From contig NZ_LFRI01000144.1 of assembly GCF_001447195.1 (NCBI RefSeq), positions 1 to 64,000 on the forward strand: a DNA stretch of 64,000 nucleotides. The letters run 5' to 3'. The notes below the pieces were generated by a model. The model was not told where the DNA came from. It did no database searches and saw only the letters and a program-made list of their open reading frames with translations. This DNA is from Aquabacterium parvum. GTDB lineage: Bacteria > Pseudomonadota > Gammaproteobacteria > Burkholderiales > Burkholderiaceae_C. Position 1 is the stretch's first letter; each line of letters begins with the position of its first letter. The position numbers and the translations under genes are program-made. Below, one piece after another: positions 33,674-43,491 of the stretch.

Positions 33674-34342
33674 ATGAACGCACACCCACATCACACCGCG
33701 ATCAGGCGGTGGCGCCCTGGGCTGATGGCCGCCCTGGTGCTGGCGTCCTGCGCCATCGCCTCAACAGGCTGGGCGCAGGACAAAGGCAGCCGCGAGAAAG
33801 AAGCGCTGCGCCGCGCACAGCTGGCGCTGCGGGCCGCACAGGACGAGGTCGCCACCTTGCAGCGCGAGCGCGCGCAATGCGCCACCGATCGCGACGCTGC
33901 GCTCAAGGACAAGGCCGAAGCCCAGAAGACATCGGGCTTGCTGGCCAGCGCCCAGGCGCAGTCGCGCCTATCGCAAGGGCGCGTCAAGCAGCTCGAGGGT
34001 GAGCTCGAAGCCTTGCAGCAGCAGCTGGCCGATGCCAAGGCGCAGCAGGCCCAGCAGGCCAAAGAGTTGGGCGACGGCCAGCGCAGCCTGCGGGCCGTGC
34101 GCCAGTTGCTCGAAACCAGCGAGCAGCGCCAGCGCATCCTGCAAGAGCGCAACCAGCAGCTCTACGACACCGGCGTGGCCGTGGTGGAGATGTACCGCAG
34201 CCGCAAGCCAGCCGAGACCGCGGCACAACAGGCGGTGGTGCTGGGCTTTGGCCTGGTGGACGTCGAGAACATCAGCGAGAAGTGGCTCGATCGGCTCAAC
34301 GCGGCACGCTTTCATCAGCAGGACCGCCTGCCCGCGCCTTGA
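33674..34342 (+). CDS. Periplasmic coiled-coil protein, hypothetical
   Basis: A 222-residue exported protein with a signal peptide ending at GWA and a long coiled coil from about residue 40 to 160 (heptads rich in A, L, Q, E, R such as LEGELEALQQQLADAKAQQ). A short conserved-looking end follows (GFGLVDVENISEKWLDRLNA). It starts 13 bp after the porin stop and probably closes the exb/tonB/porin operon. The similar coiled-coil design of YbgF/CpoB, which works with TolA, is a loose analogy only. Confidence 0.7.
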   Translation: MNAHPHHTAIRRWRPGLMAALVLASCAIASTGWAQDKGSREKEALRRAQLALRAAQDEVATLQRERAQCATDRDAALKDKAEAQKTSGLLASAQAQSRLSQGRVKQLEGELEALQQQLADAKAQQAQQAKELGDGQRSLRAVRQLLETSEQRQRILQERNQQLYDTGVAVVEMYRSRKPAETAAQQAVVLGFGLVDVENISEKWLDRLNAARFHQQDRLPAP

Positions 34343-34404
34343 TGCCTGCGTGACACCTGTCGGTGTGCGCGCCATGAGCCTGCAAGTCGGCGCACAATGA
34401 CCAA

Positions 34405-34773
34405 ATGCCAGTCACCTTCAAATCCCAGGCCACAGGCAACCTCGTGATGCTCTCGGCGCACGCCGAGGCCTTGTTGAAACTGCTGGGCAAGACCGCTGCG
34501 CAGCCCGGCATCCTCGAGGTGGCCGACATGCCGCACGCCTTGTCCACCTTTCGCTCGCTCGACCCCGATCAGCTGCCCGACTCGCCTGCTTCACCTGACT
34601 TGCCCCAAGCGGGTGAAGGCGCCCATGCCGCCAACGCTGAACGGCGCCCGGACGACAAGCCCCCCGTCGGTTTCCAGGACGAGCCCGTCAGCCTGCGCCA
34701 GCGCGCCGCGCCCTTCATCCGCCTGATCGAACAGGCCCAGGCGGGCAACAAGCCCATCGTGTGGGGCGTCTGA
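34405..34773 (+). CDS. DUF1840 domain-containing protein
   Basis: A 122-residue cytoplasmic protein that starts MPVTFKSQATGNLVML and ends with RAAPFIRLIEQAQAGNKPI, the typical frame of DUF1840 proteins of beta- and gammaproteobacteria. Function unknown. It is separated from the upstream secretion locus by about 60 bp and probably does not belong to it. Confidence 0.82.
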   Translation: MPVTFKSQATGNLVMLSAHAEALLKLLGKTAAQPGILEVADMPHALSTFRSLDPDQLPDSPASPDLPQAGEGAHAANAERRPDDKPPVGFQDEPVSLRQRAAPFIRLIEQAQAGNKPIVWGV

Positions 34774-34834
34774 GCCTTCGCGTCTGAAAAACCCGCTCTT
34801 GTGCGGTGCAGCATGGCTGGTGCATGATGCCGTC

Positions 34835-35503
34835 ATGACCGACGCCGTCACCCGACTCATCGCGGTTCGCCATGGCGAAACCGCCTGGAACCGCGAAGCC
34901 CGCATCCAGGGACACACCGACATCCCGCTCAACGACACCGGCCTGTGGCAGGCCGAGCGGGTGGGCGCTGCGGTGGCGCAGGAAGCCATCGAGGCCATCT
35001 ACAGCAGCGACCTGCAGCGTGCGCACCTCACGGCCCAGGCCATTGGCCGCGCGGCCGGGGTGGCGGTGCGGCTCGAAGAGCGCCTGCGCGAGCGCCACTT
35101 CGGCGAGCTCGAAGGCCTCACCCACGAAGAGATCCACAGCCGCTGGCCCGATCAGGCCCGGCGCTGGAAGCAACGCGACCCGGCCTATGGTCCGGTCGGT
35201 GGCGAGACCCTCACCGAGTTCCATGATCGCTGTGTCGGCACCCTGGTGCGCCTGGCGCAGCGTCACCTGGGCCAGACCATCGTCGTCGTGGCCCACGGTG
35301 GCGTGCTCGATTGTTTCTACCGCGCGGCCAACGGCATTGATCTGACGGCGCCGCGCAGCTGGACCATCGGCAACGCCACCATCAACCGGCTGCTCTACAG
35401 CCCGGATGGCCTGACCATGGTGGGCTGGGCTGACGACGGCCACCTGGCCGCCAGCGGGGGCGCGCTCGACGAGTCCTCGGACGGCGCATTGGCCCCAGCC
35501 TGA
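34835..35503 (+). CDS. Histidine phosphatase family protein (phosphoglycerate-mutase-like)
   Basis: A 222-residue enzyme. It has the RHG catalytic motif near the N-terminus (IAVRHGETAWN), the conserved proton-donor Glu (RERHFGELEGL) and a second catalytic His in VVVAHGGVLDCF. The ATG at 34835 is preferred over a TTG at 34799. The substrate could be a small phosphoester such as alpha-ribazole phosphate or phosphoglycerate. Context does not decide. Confidence 0.88.
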   Translation: MTDAVTRLIAVRHGETAWNREARIQGHTDIPLNDTGLWQAERVGAAVAQEAIEAIYSSDLQRAHLTAQAIGRAAGVAVRLEERLRERHFGELEGLTHEEIHSRWPDQARRWKQRDPAYGPVGGETLTEFHDRCVGTLVRLAQRHLGQTIVVVAHGGVLDCFYRAANGIDLTAPRSWTIGNATINRLLYSPDGLTMVGWADDGHLAASGGALDESSDGALAPA

Positions 35504-35526
35504 GGCGGGGCTTTTCCGCCCGCCTT

Positions 35527-35548
35527 CACAAATCCTCTGCCATTTGTG
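35527..35548. promoter_or_regulatory. Perfect inverted repeat upstream of the RND operon
   Basis: CACAAAT-8 bp-ATTTGTG is a perfect 7-bp inverted repeat 52 bp before the RND adaptor start. It is a plausible operator for a dimeric repressor such as the TetR or MarR regulators common for efflux pumps. No such regulator gene is adjacent. Confidence 0.5.
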
Positions 35549-35599
35549 GGTACATTGGCAGGCTAACAATTGACTAGGCAAGTATTTGTCGAGGTGAGC

Positions 35600-36886
35600 A
35601 TGGCGCGACGTTTTTGCATGTGGGTTTCTCTGGTGGCTGCTGCCGCCCTGTTCTCGGCTTGCAGCAAGCAGGAGGGTGGTCAGCAGGCGGCCGCCGGTTC
35701 GGCGCCGCCAGCCTTGCCGGTCGGCGTGATCACGGTGCAGCCCGGCGAGGTGCCCCTGATGGCCGAGTTGCCGGGCCGCCTCGAAGCCCTGCGCACCGCC
35801 CAGGTCCGCGCCCGCGTGGCCGGCATCCTGCAAAAGCGCCTGTTCACCGAAGGTGCCGACGTCAAGGCCGGTCAGCCCCTGTTCCAGATCGACTCGGCCA
35901 CCTACCAGGCCACGGTGGACAGCGCCCAGGCCACGCTGGCACGCGCCGAAGCCAACCTGGCCCAGACCACGGCCCTGGTGCAGCGCTACGAGCCGTTGCA
36001 GGCCGCCAAGGCCATCAGCCCGCAAGAGTTCCTCAATGCCCAGGTGAGCCAACGCGCCGCCCAGGCCGACGTGGCCGCCGCCAAGGCCGCGCTGCAGACC
36101 GCGCGCATCAACCTGGGTTACGCCAGCGTCACGGCGCCCATCTCCGGTCGCATCGGCCGTGCTTTGGTCACCGAAGGTGCGCTGGTGGGGCAGGGCGAGG
36201 TCACCCAGCTGGCCTTGATCCAGCAGGTGCACCCGCTGTACGTGAACTTCACGCAGTCGGCCACCGAGGTGCTCAAGTTGCGCCAGGCCCTGCAGGCAGG
36301 TGCGCTCAAGAAGGCTGGCGCCAACGCCGCCGAGGTGCGCGTGGTGCTCGACGATGGCCGCGAGTACCCGCTGCCCGGCCGGCTGCTGTTCGCCGACCTG
36401 AGCGTGGACAGCACCTCGGGCCAGGTTTCGTTGCGCGCCGAGCTGCCGAACCCGCAAGGGCTGCTGCTGCCTGGCATGTACGTGCGCGTGCGCCTGGAGC
36501 AGGCGCAGGTCGACGGCGGCGTGCTGCTGCCCCAGCAAGCCGTCACGCGCGGTGCCCAGGCCGACACGGTGCTGGTGGTGGCGCAGGACGGCTCTGTCGC
36601 GCCTCGCCCCGTCAAGCTCGGTGGCGCACGTGGCAACCAGTGGGTCGTGCTCGGCGGCCTGCAAGCCGGTGAGCAGGTCATGGTCGATGGCTTCCAGAAG
36701 TTCATGATGGCCGGTGGCAAGGGCCCTGTGAAGGCGGTGCCGTGGCAGGCGCCTCCGGCGGGCGCCGGCATGGGCGGTGGTGCGGGCACCGAGGGTGGCA
36801 GTGCTCCTGCGGCTCCTTCGGCGGCCTCGGCGGCATCCGCCTCGGCTTCTGCCGCGCCGACTCCCGCCCCGGCCGCCTCTCGCTGA
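35600..36886 (+). CDS. RND efflux periplasmic adaptor (MexA/AcrA family)
   Basis: Membrane-fusion lipoprotein linking pump and outer-membrane channel, 428 residues. The lipobox is LFSAC. Order of domains: membrane-proximal strand, lipoyl half (AELPGRLEALRTAQVRARVA, then GILQKRLFTEGADVKAGQPL), alpha hairpin (residues about 95-165), second lipoyl half (ITAPISGRIGRAL-like, here VTAPISGRIGRAL), beta-barrel, and an Ala/Ser/Pro-rich tail. A GAGGTGAG ribosome binding site precedes the ATG at 35600. The pump gene follows 13 bp after the stop. Confidence 0.92.
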   Translation: MARRFCMWVSLVAAAALFSACSKQEGGQQAAAGSAPPALPVGVITVQPGEVPLMAELPGRLEALRTAQVRARVAGILQKRLFTEGADVKAGQPLFQIDSATYQATVDSAQATLARAEANLAQTTALVQRYEPLQAAKAISPQEFLNAQVSQRAAQADVAAAKAALQTARINLGYASVTAPISGRIGRALVTEGALVGQGEVTQLALIQQVHPLYVNFTQSATEVLKLRQALQAGALKKAGANAAEVRVVLDDGREYPLPGRLLFADLSVDSTSGQVSLRAELPNPQGLLLPGMYVRVRLEQAQVDGGVLLPQQAVTRGAQADTVLVVAQDGSVAPRPVKLGGARGNQWVVLGGLQAGEQVMVDGFQKFMMAGGKGPVKAVPWQAPPAGAGMGGGAGTEGGSAPAAPSAASAASASASAAPTPAPAASR

Positions 36887-36899
36887 ACGGGGGCCCCGC

Positions 36900-39800
36900 A
36901 TGGCACGTTTCTTCATCGAGCGCCCCATCTTCGCGTGGGTGATCGCGCTGTTCATCCTCGTCTTCGGCGGCGTGGCGATCACGCAGCTGCCGATCGCGCA
37001 GTACCCCAACGTGGCGCCGCCGGCCGTGGTCATCAGCGCCACCTACCCTGGTGCTTCAGCCCGCACGCTGGATGACGCCGTCGTCAGCGTGATCGAGCAG
37101 GAGCTCAACGGCGCGCCTGGCCTGGCCTACATGGAGTCGGTCAGCCAGGCCAACGGCACGGCGCAGATCACCGTCACCTTCGAGACCGGCACCAACATCG
37201 ACCTGGCCCAGGTCGAGGTGCAGAACCGCCTCTCACGCGCCACGCCGCGCCTGCCTTCAGCGGTGACGCAGCAGGGCGTGAAGGTCGACAAGTCGCGCAG
37301 CAACTTCCTGATGTTCGTGATGCTGTCGTCGACCAACCCGGCCTACGACCCCATCGCGCTGGGCGATTACGCCTCGCGCAACGTCGTGCCCGAGATGCAG
37401 CGCGTGCCCGGCATTGGCCAGGCGCAGCTGTTCGGCACCGAGCGCGCCATGCGCATCTGGGTGGACCCGGCCAAGCTGGTGTCCTTCGGCCTGAGCGTGG
37501 CCGACGTCAACGCCGCCATCCGCGCACAGAACGCGCTGGTGCCCGCTGGCGGCATCGGCGAGCGCCCCAACCTGATCGACCAGACCATGTCGGCCACGGT
37601 CGTGGTCAGTGGGCAGTTCACCAAGGTCGAGCAGTTTGGCAACATCGTGCTGCGCGCCAAGGCCGACGGCGCCACGGTGCGCCTCAAGGACGTCGCCCGC
37701 ATCGAGCTCGGCGCCCAGACCTATGGCACCTATGCGCGCCTGAACGGCAAACAAGCGGTGGGCATCGGCCTGCAGCTGTCGCCCTCCGGCAATGCCCTGG
37801 CCACCGCCGAAGCCGTGCGCAAGCGGCTCGACGAGTTGCGTCGCTACTTCCCCTCGGGCGTGGACTACTCCGTGCCCTACGACACCTCGGGCTTCATCGC
37901 CATCTCGATCGAGCAGGTGGTGCACACCCTCATCGAAGCCGTGGTGCTGGTGTTCCTGGTGATGTACCTGTTCCTGCAGAACATCCGCTACACCTTGATC
38001 CCGACGCTGGTGGTGCCCGTGGCGCTGCTGGGCACCTTCGGGGTGATGTCGGTGATGGGCTTTTCGATCAACGTGCTCACCATGTTCGGCATGGTGCTGG
38101 CGATCGGCATCCTGGTGGACGACGCCATCGTGGTGGTGGAGAACGTCGAGCGCATCATGGTGGAGGAGGGCCTGAGCCCGCTGGCCGCCACGCGCAAGGC
38201 CATGGGCCAGATCAGCGGTGCCATCGTGGGCATCACGGTGGTGCTGGTCTCGGTCTTCATCCCGATGGCTTTCTTCTCGGGCTCGGTGGGCAACATCTAC
38301 CGGCAGTTCTCGCTGTCGATGGTGGCCTCGATGCTGTTCTCGGCCTTCCTGGCCCTGTCGCTCACGCCTGCACTGTGCGCCACGCTGCTCAAACCGGTGT
38401 CGCAAGACCACCACGAGAAGCGTGGCTTCTTCGGCTGGTTCAACCGTTTCTTCAAGTCGACCACGCATGGCTACGAAAGCTGGGCCGGCAAGCTGGTGCA
38501 CCGCGGTGGCCGTGTGCTGCTGATCTACGTGGCCCTCATTGCGGTGGTGGGCTGGTTGTACGTGCGCATGCCGTCATCCTTCCTGCCCAGCGAAGACCAG
38601 GGCAACCTGATCGTCAACATCCAGCTGCCGCCGGGGGCCACGAACAACCGCACCGAGCAGGTCGTCAAGCAGGTCGAAGACTGGTTCCTCAAGCAGCCGC
38701 AAGTGCAGTCCATCGTCGGCGTGGTCGGTTTCAGCTTCTCGGGCACGGGCCAGAACGCGGCCTTGGGCTTTGTCACCTTGAAAGACTGGCATGAGCGCCC
38801 GGGTGAAGAGAACTCGGCGCAAGCCCTGGTGGGGCGTGCTTTCGCTGGCCTGGCCGGCATCCGCGATGCGTTCATCTTCCCGCTGAACCCGCCGGCCATC
38901 CGCGAGCTGGGCAATGCCACGGGCTTTGCCGTGCGCATCCAGGACCGCGCCGGCCTGGGCCCAGATGCCTTGCTGGCCGCGCGCAACCAGGTGCTGGGCA
39001 TGGCCATGAAGAACCCGGTGCTCACCGGCGTGCGCCCTGATGGCCTGGAAGACGCGCCTCAGTTGCAGGTCGACATCGACCGCGACAAGGCCGCTGCGCT
39101 GGGTGTGGGCTTTGATGCCATCAGCACGGCGCTGGGCTCGTCCCTGGGCTCGGCGTATGTCAACGACTTCCCCAATGCCGGACGCATGCAGCGCGTGGTG
39201 GTGCAGGCCGATGCGAAAGACCGCATGCAGCCCGAGCAGATCCTGCAGATCAACGTGGTCAACGGCAGCGGCCAGAGCGTGCCCCTGTCGGCTTTCGCCA
39301 GCACGCGCTGGATCAAGGGCCAGATGCAGGCGGTGCGCTACAACGGCTACCCGGCCATGCGCATCTCGGGCGATGCGGCGCAGGGTTACTCCACCGGCCA
39401 GGCCATGGCCGAGATCGAGAAGATCGCGCAGCAGCTGCCACCGGGCATCGGCATCGAGTGGACGGGCCTGTCGCGTGAGGAAAAGCTCTCGGGCTCGCAG
39501 GCCACGATGCTGCTGGCCTTCTCGCTGCTGGCGGTGTTCCTGTGCCTGGCTGCGCTGTACGAGAGCTGGTCCATCCCGATGGCCGTGCTGCTGGTGGTGC
39601 CGCTGGGCATCTTCGGCGCCTTGGTCGGTGCGCTCATGGGCGCCATGCCCAACGACGTCTACTTCAAGGTCGGCCTGATCACGGTGATGGGCCTGTCGGC
39701 CAAGAACGCCATCCTGATCATCGAGTTCGCCAAGGAGCTGCAGGTAAAGGGCATGGGCCTGTACGAGGCCACGCTGCAGGCCTGCCACCTGCGTTTCCGC

Positions 39801-40034
39801 CCGATCATCATGACCTCGCTGGCCTTCATCCTGGGTGTGCTGCCCCTGGTGCTGGCCAATGGTGCCGGCTCGGCCGCCCAGCGCGCCATCGGCACCGGCG
39901 TGATGAGCGGCATGATTTCCGCTACGGTGCTGGCCGTGCTGTTCGTGCCGGTATTCTTCGTGGTCATCCGTCGATTTTTCCCTGGCAAGCCTGTGTCGAA
40001 AGACGCCGCTGACCTGGAGTCCAACCATGCCTGA
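36900..40034 (+). CDS. RND multidrug efflux transporter (AcrB/MexB, HAE1 family)
   Basis: Inner-membrane proton/drug antiporter, 1044 residues, the usual length. The N-terminus ARFFIERPIFAWVIALFIL and the motif PNVAPPAVVISATYPGAS are classic. The TM4 proton-relay Asp pair is in GILVDDAIVVVENVERIM. Two RND halves of six membrane segments with large periplasmic loops are evident. It overlaps the next gene by 8 bp, forming an adaptor-pump-channel operon. Drug specificity is not predictable here. Confidence 0.95.
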   Translation: MARFFIERPIFAWVIALFILVFGGVAITQLPIAQYPNVAPPAVVISATYPGASARTLDDAVVSVIEQELNGAPGLAYMESVSQANGTAQITVTFETGTNIDLAQVEVQNRLSRATPRLPSAVTQQGVKVDKSRSNFLMFVMLSSTNPAYDPIALGDYASRNVVPEMQRVPGIGQAQLFGTERAMRIWVDPAKLVSFGLSVADVNAAIRAQNALVPAGGIGERPNLIDQTMSATVVVSGQFTKVEQFGNIVLRAKADGATVRLKDVARIELGAQTYGTYARLNGKQAVGIGLQLSPSGNALATAEAVRKRLDELRRYFPSGVDYSVPYDTSGFIAISIEQVVHTLIEAVVLVFLVMYLFLQNIRYTLIPTLVVPVALLGTFGVMSVMGFSINVLTMFGMVLAIGILVDDAIVVVENVERIMVEEGLSPLAATRKAMGQISGAIVGITVVLVSVFIPMAFFSGSVGNIYRQFSLSMVASMLFSAFLALSLTPALCATLLKPVSQDHHEKRGFFGWFNRFFKSTTHGYESWAGKLVHRGGRVLLIYVALIAVVGWLYVRMPSSFLPSEDQGNLIVNIQLPPGATNNRTEQVVKQVEDWFLKQPQVQSIVGVVGFSFSGTGQNAALGFVTLKDWHERPGEENSAQALVGRAFAGLAGIRDAFIFPLNPPAIRELGNATGFAVRIQDRAGLGPDALLAARNQVLGMAMKNPVLTGVRPDGLEDAPQLQVDIDRDKAAALGVGFDAISTALGSSLGSAYVNDFPNAGRMQRVVVQADAKDRMQPEQILQINVVNGSGQSVPLSAFASTRWIKGQMQAVRYNGYPAMRISGDAAQGYSTGQAMAEIEKIAQQLPPGIGIEWTGLSREEKLSGSQATMLLAFSLLAVFLCLAALYESWSIPMAVLLVVPLGIFGALVGALMGAMPNDVYFKVGLITVMGLSAKNAILIIEFAKELQVKGMGLYEATLQACHLRFRPIIMTSLAFILGVLPLVLANGAGSAAQRAIGTGVMSGMISATVLAVLFVPVFFVVIRRFFPGKPVSKDAADLESNHA

Positions 40035-41688
40035 GTCCCTGGTGCCCGTGGCGCCCACCGCTTCTGTTGCTTCGTTTGTCGATCGCCTGGCGGTTCGTCG
40101 CCTGATCAGCGCCGCTGCCGTGCTGGCGCTGGCGGGTTGCTCTTTGGCGCCCACCTACCAGCGGCCCGAGCTGCCGGTCCCGGCTGCCTTGCCGCAGGCT
40201 GCTGCAGCCTCGCAGCCAACGAACGCCTCGAGTGCCCAGGTGCAAGCCCCGGCCGTCGACATCGCCGCCGTGCCCTGGCGCGAGTACTTCCCTGACCCGC
40301 GCCTGCAGTCGCTGATCTGCGAGGCGCTGTCCCACAACCGCGATCTGCGTGTGGCCATCCTGACCATCGAAGCGCAGCGTGCGGCCTACCAGATCCAGGC
40401 CGCCGACCGCGTGCCCAATGTCAACGCCAGCATCAGCGGCACCCGACAGCCTTCGGCTGCGCCGCCTTATGCCTTGGGCACCCAGGTCACCGGCGGGCTG
40501 GTCATCCCCACTTTCGAGCTCGACCTGTTCGGCCGCGTGCGATCGCTGACTGAAGCCGCTTCTGCCCAGGTGCTGGCCTCCGAAGAGGCCCGCCGCGCCG
40601 CGCACATCAGCCTCGTGGCCGCCGTGGCCAACGCCTACTACACCGTGTGGGCCGACAGCTGGCAGCTGGCGCTGGCCGAGCAGACGCTGCAGACCCGCCA
40701 GGACGCGCTCAAGCTTTCCCAGCTCAAGTACGACAACGGCGTGCTCAACGAGCTGGACCTGCGCTCTTCGCAGTCCCAGGTTGAAGCCGCTCGCGTGGCC
40801 CGTGCCCAGGCCCAGCGCCTGCTCGCGCAGGACCAGCAGTCGCTGGCCGTGCTGGTGGGCAAGCCGGTGCCTGCCGAGTGGTTGCCACCCGCGCCTGCGT
40901 CGCTGGCCAAGGCCGCTGCGAGTGCCGCGCCTGCTGCGTCCGAGGCCCGCTCCGACGCCCGGCCAACCCGCAGCAAGGCGGCCGAGCAGTTCGTCGAAGC
41001 CAGCCTGTGGCCGGGCCTGAGCGAGTTGCCCGTGGGCCTGTCCTCCGGGGTGTTGCTGCAGCGCCCCGACGTGGCCCAGGCCGAGCAGGCACTGATCTCG
41101 GCCAACGCCAACATCGGTGCGGCGCGTGCTGCCCGTTTCCCGCGCATCGGCCTGACGGCCAGCGCCGGTGCCGTGAGCAACTCCTTGAGCGACCTGTTCA
41201 CCGACGGCCGCTTTGCGTGGAGCTTCGGTGGCTCGCTGCTGGCACCCATCTTCGACGCCGGCCGCACCGCTGCCGGCGTGGACGCCGCCGTGGCCCGCCG
41301 CGACATCGCCATCGCACAGTACGACAAGGCCATCCAGTCGGCCTTCAAGGAAGTGGCCGATGCACTGGTGGCGCGCCAGACTTATGCCGAGCAGGCCGAG
41401 GCCCAGCTGGCGCAGGCCCAGGCCGAAGCCGCCCGCCTGAGCCTGTCGACCTTGCGCTACGACACTGGCGTGGCCAGCCAGCTCGATTTGCTCGACGCCC
41501 AACGTGCGCTGTTCGCGGCGCAGCAGGCCCACATCCAGGCGCAGCTGGCGCGCCAGCAGGCGCACATCAGTGTCTACAAGGCGCTGGGTGGCGGCTGGGT
41601 GGAAGGGCAGGGCCAGGCCAAGCCTGGCGAGTCCTCGAGCACACAGCCCGCGACGCAAGTGGCCCAGGGCCAGGCGGTCGCCCGATAA
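40027..41688 (+). CDS. Outer-membrane efflux lipoprotein (NodT/OprM family)
   Basis: TolC-type exit duct of the RND pump, 553 residues. The lipobox LAGC is followed by [18 protein letters not shown], the normal start of NodT-family factors. Two OEP repeats are present ([17 protein letters not shown] in the first, [20 protein letters not shown] in the second). An Ala/Arg-rich insertion near residues 290-320 and a poorly ordered tail are less usual. It starts within the last codons of the pump gene. Confidence 0.92.
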   Translation: MPESLVPVAPTASVASFVDRLAVRRLISAAAVLALAGCSLAPTYQRPELPVPAALPQAAAASQPTNASSAQVQAPAVDIAAVPWREYFPDPRLQSLICEALSHNRDLRVAILTIEAQRAAYQIQAADRVPNVNASISGTRQPSAAPPYALGTQVTGGLVIPTFELDLFGRVRSLTEAASAQVLASEEARRAAHISLVAAVANAYYTVWADSWQLALAEQTLQTRQDALKLSQLKYDNGVLNELDLRSSQSQVEAARVARAQAQRLLAQDQQSLAVLVGKPVPAEWLPPAPASLAKAAASAAPAASEARSDARPTRSKAAEQFVEASLWPGLSELPVGLSSGVLLQRPDVAQAEQALISANANIGAARAARFPRIGLTASAGAVSNSLSDLFTDGRFAWSFGGSLLAPIFDAGRTAAGVDAAVARRDIAIAQYDKAIQSAFKEVADALVARQTYAEQAEAQLAQAQAEAARLSLSTLRYDTGVASQLDLLDAQRALFAAQQAHIQAQLARQQAHISVYKALGGGWVEGQGQAKPGESSSTQPATQVAQGQAVAR

Positions 41689-41695
41689 TCTCGGC

Positions 41696-42592
41696 GTGAA
41701 CACGAGCACCCTGACCTGGCGCGAGCGCGGCTCGCTGTACCTCGACCTGATCCGCTGGAACCGCCCGCAGGGCTGGTTGCTGCTGCTGTGGCCCACGTGG
41801 ATGGCGCTGTGGCTGGCGGCAGGCGGCTTTCCCGGCTGGCACCTGCTGGCCGTCTTCACGCTGGGCACCATCCTCATGCGCAGCGCTGGTTGCGCCGTCA
41901 ACGACGTGGCCGACCGCGACTTCGACCGCCATGTCGAGCGCACGGCGCAGCGTCCGGTCACCAGCGGCCGCATCTCGGTCAAAGAGTCTTTGGCGGTGGG
42001 CGCGGCGCTGGCGCTGGTGTCTTTCGCGCTGGTGCTCACCACCAACTGGCAGACCATCGCCATGTCCTTCGGGGCGCTGGCGGTGACCATCGTCTACCCA
42101 TTCACCAAGCGCTTTTTCTCGATGCCGCAGGCCGTGCTGGGCGTGGCCTTCAGCTTCGGCATCCCCATGGCCTTCACGGCGGTGCAGGGCAGCGTGCCGT
42201 CCGCCGTGTGGTGGATCGTGCTGGGCAACCTCGCCTGGGTGCTGGCCTACGACACCGAGTACGCCATGGTCGATCGCAACGACGACCTCAAGATCGGCAT
42301 GCGCACCTCGGCGATCACCTTGGGCCGCTTTGATGTGGCCGGTGTGATGGCTTTCTACGCGATCTGCGTGGGGTGCTGGTGGCAGGCGGGCCAGGCCTTC
42401 GGCCGTGGTTGGGTGTTCGACGCCTCGCTGATGTTGGCCGCTGCCCAGGCGCTGTGGCATTTCAAGCTGATCCGCCACCGCGAGCGCATGTCGTGCTTTC
42501 AGGCTTTTCGCCTGAACCACTGGTTGGGGATGACCGTGTGGCTGGGCGTGGCGCTGGACGCGGCCCCGGCGAGCCACTGGGCCACCACCTGA
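41696..42592 (+). CDS. ubiA: 4-hydroxybenzoate polyprenyltransferase UbiA
   Basis: Integral membrane enzyme that prenylates 4-hydroxybenzoate in ubiquinone synthesis. It has 298 residues from the GTG at 41696. The first Asp-rich motif is NDVADRDFD from residue 69. The second is in [20 protein letters not shown]. The motif RPVTSGRIS is also present. About eight membrane segments are apparent. It starts 7 bp after the efflux channel stop, though the functions are unrelated, and is convergent with proC. Confidence 0.95.
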   Translation: MNTSTLTWRERGSLYLDLIRWNRPQGWLLLLWPTWMALWLAAGGFPGWHLLAVFTLGTILMRSAGCAVNDVADRDFDRHVERTAQRPVTSGRISVKESLAVGAALALVSFALVLTTNWQTIAMSFGALAVTIVYPFTKRFFSMPQAVLGVAFSFGIPMAFTAVQGSVPSAVWWIVLGNLAWVLAYDTEYAMVDRNDDLKIGMRTSAITLGRFDVAGVMAFYAICVGCWWQAGQAFGRGWVFDASLMLAAAQALWHFKLIRHRERMSCFQAFRLNHWLGMTVWLGVALDAAPASHWATT

Positions 42593-42657
42593 GCCACCCC
42601 TGAGCTGGCCACGCGGTCAATGAGCGAGCCGCAGCGGCCGGGGTGGCCGGGGTGCGC

Positions 42658-43487
<830 letters not shown>

Positions 43488-43491
<4 letters not shown>

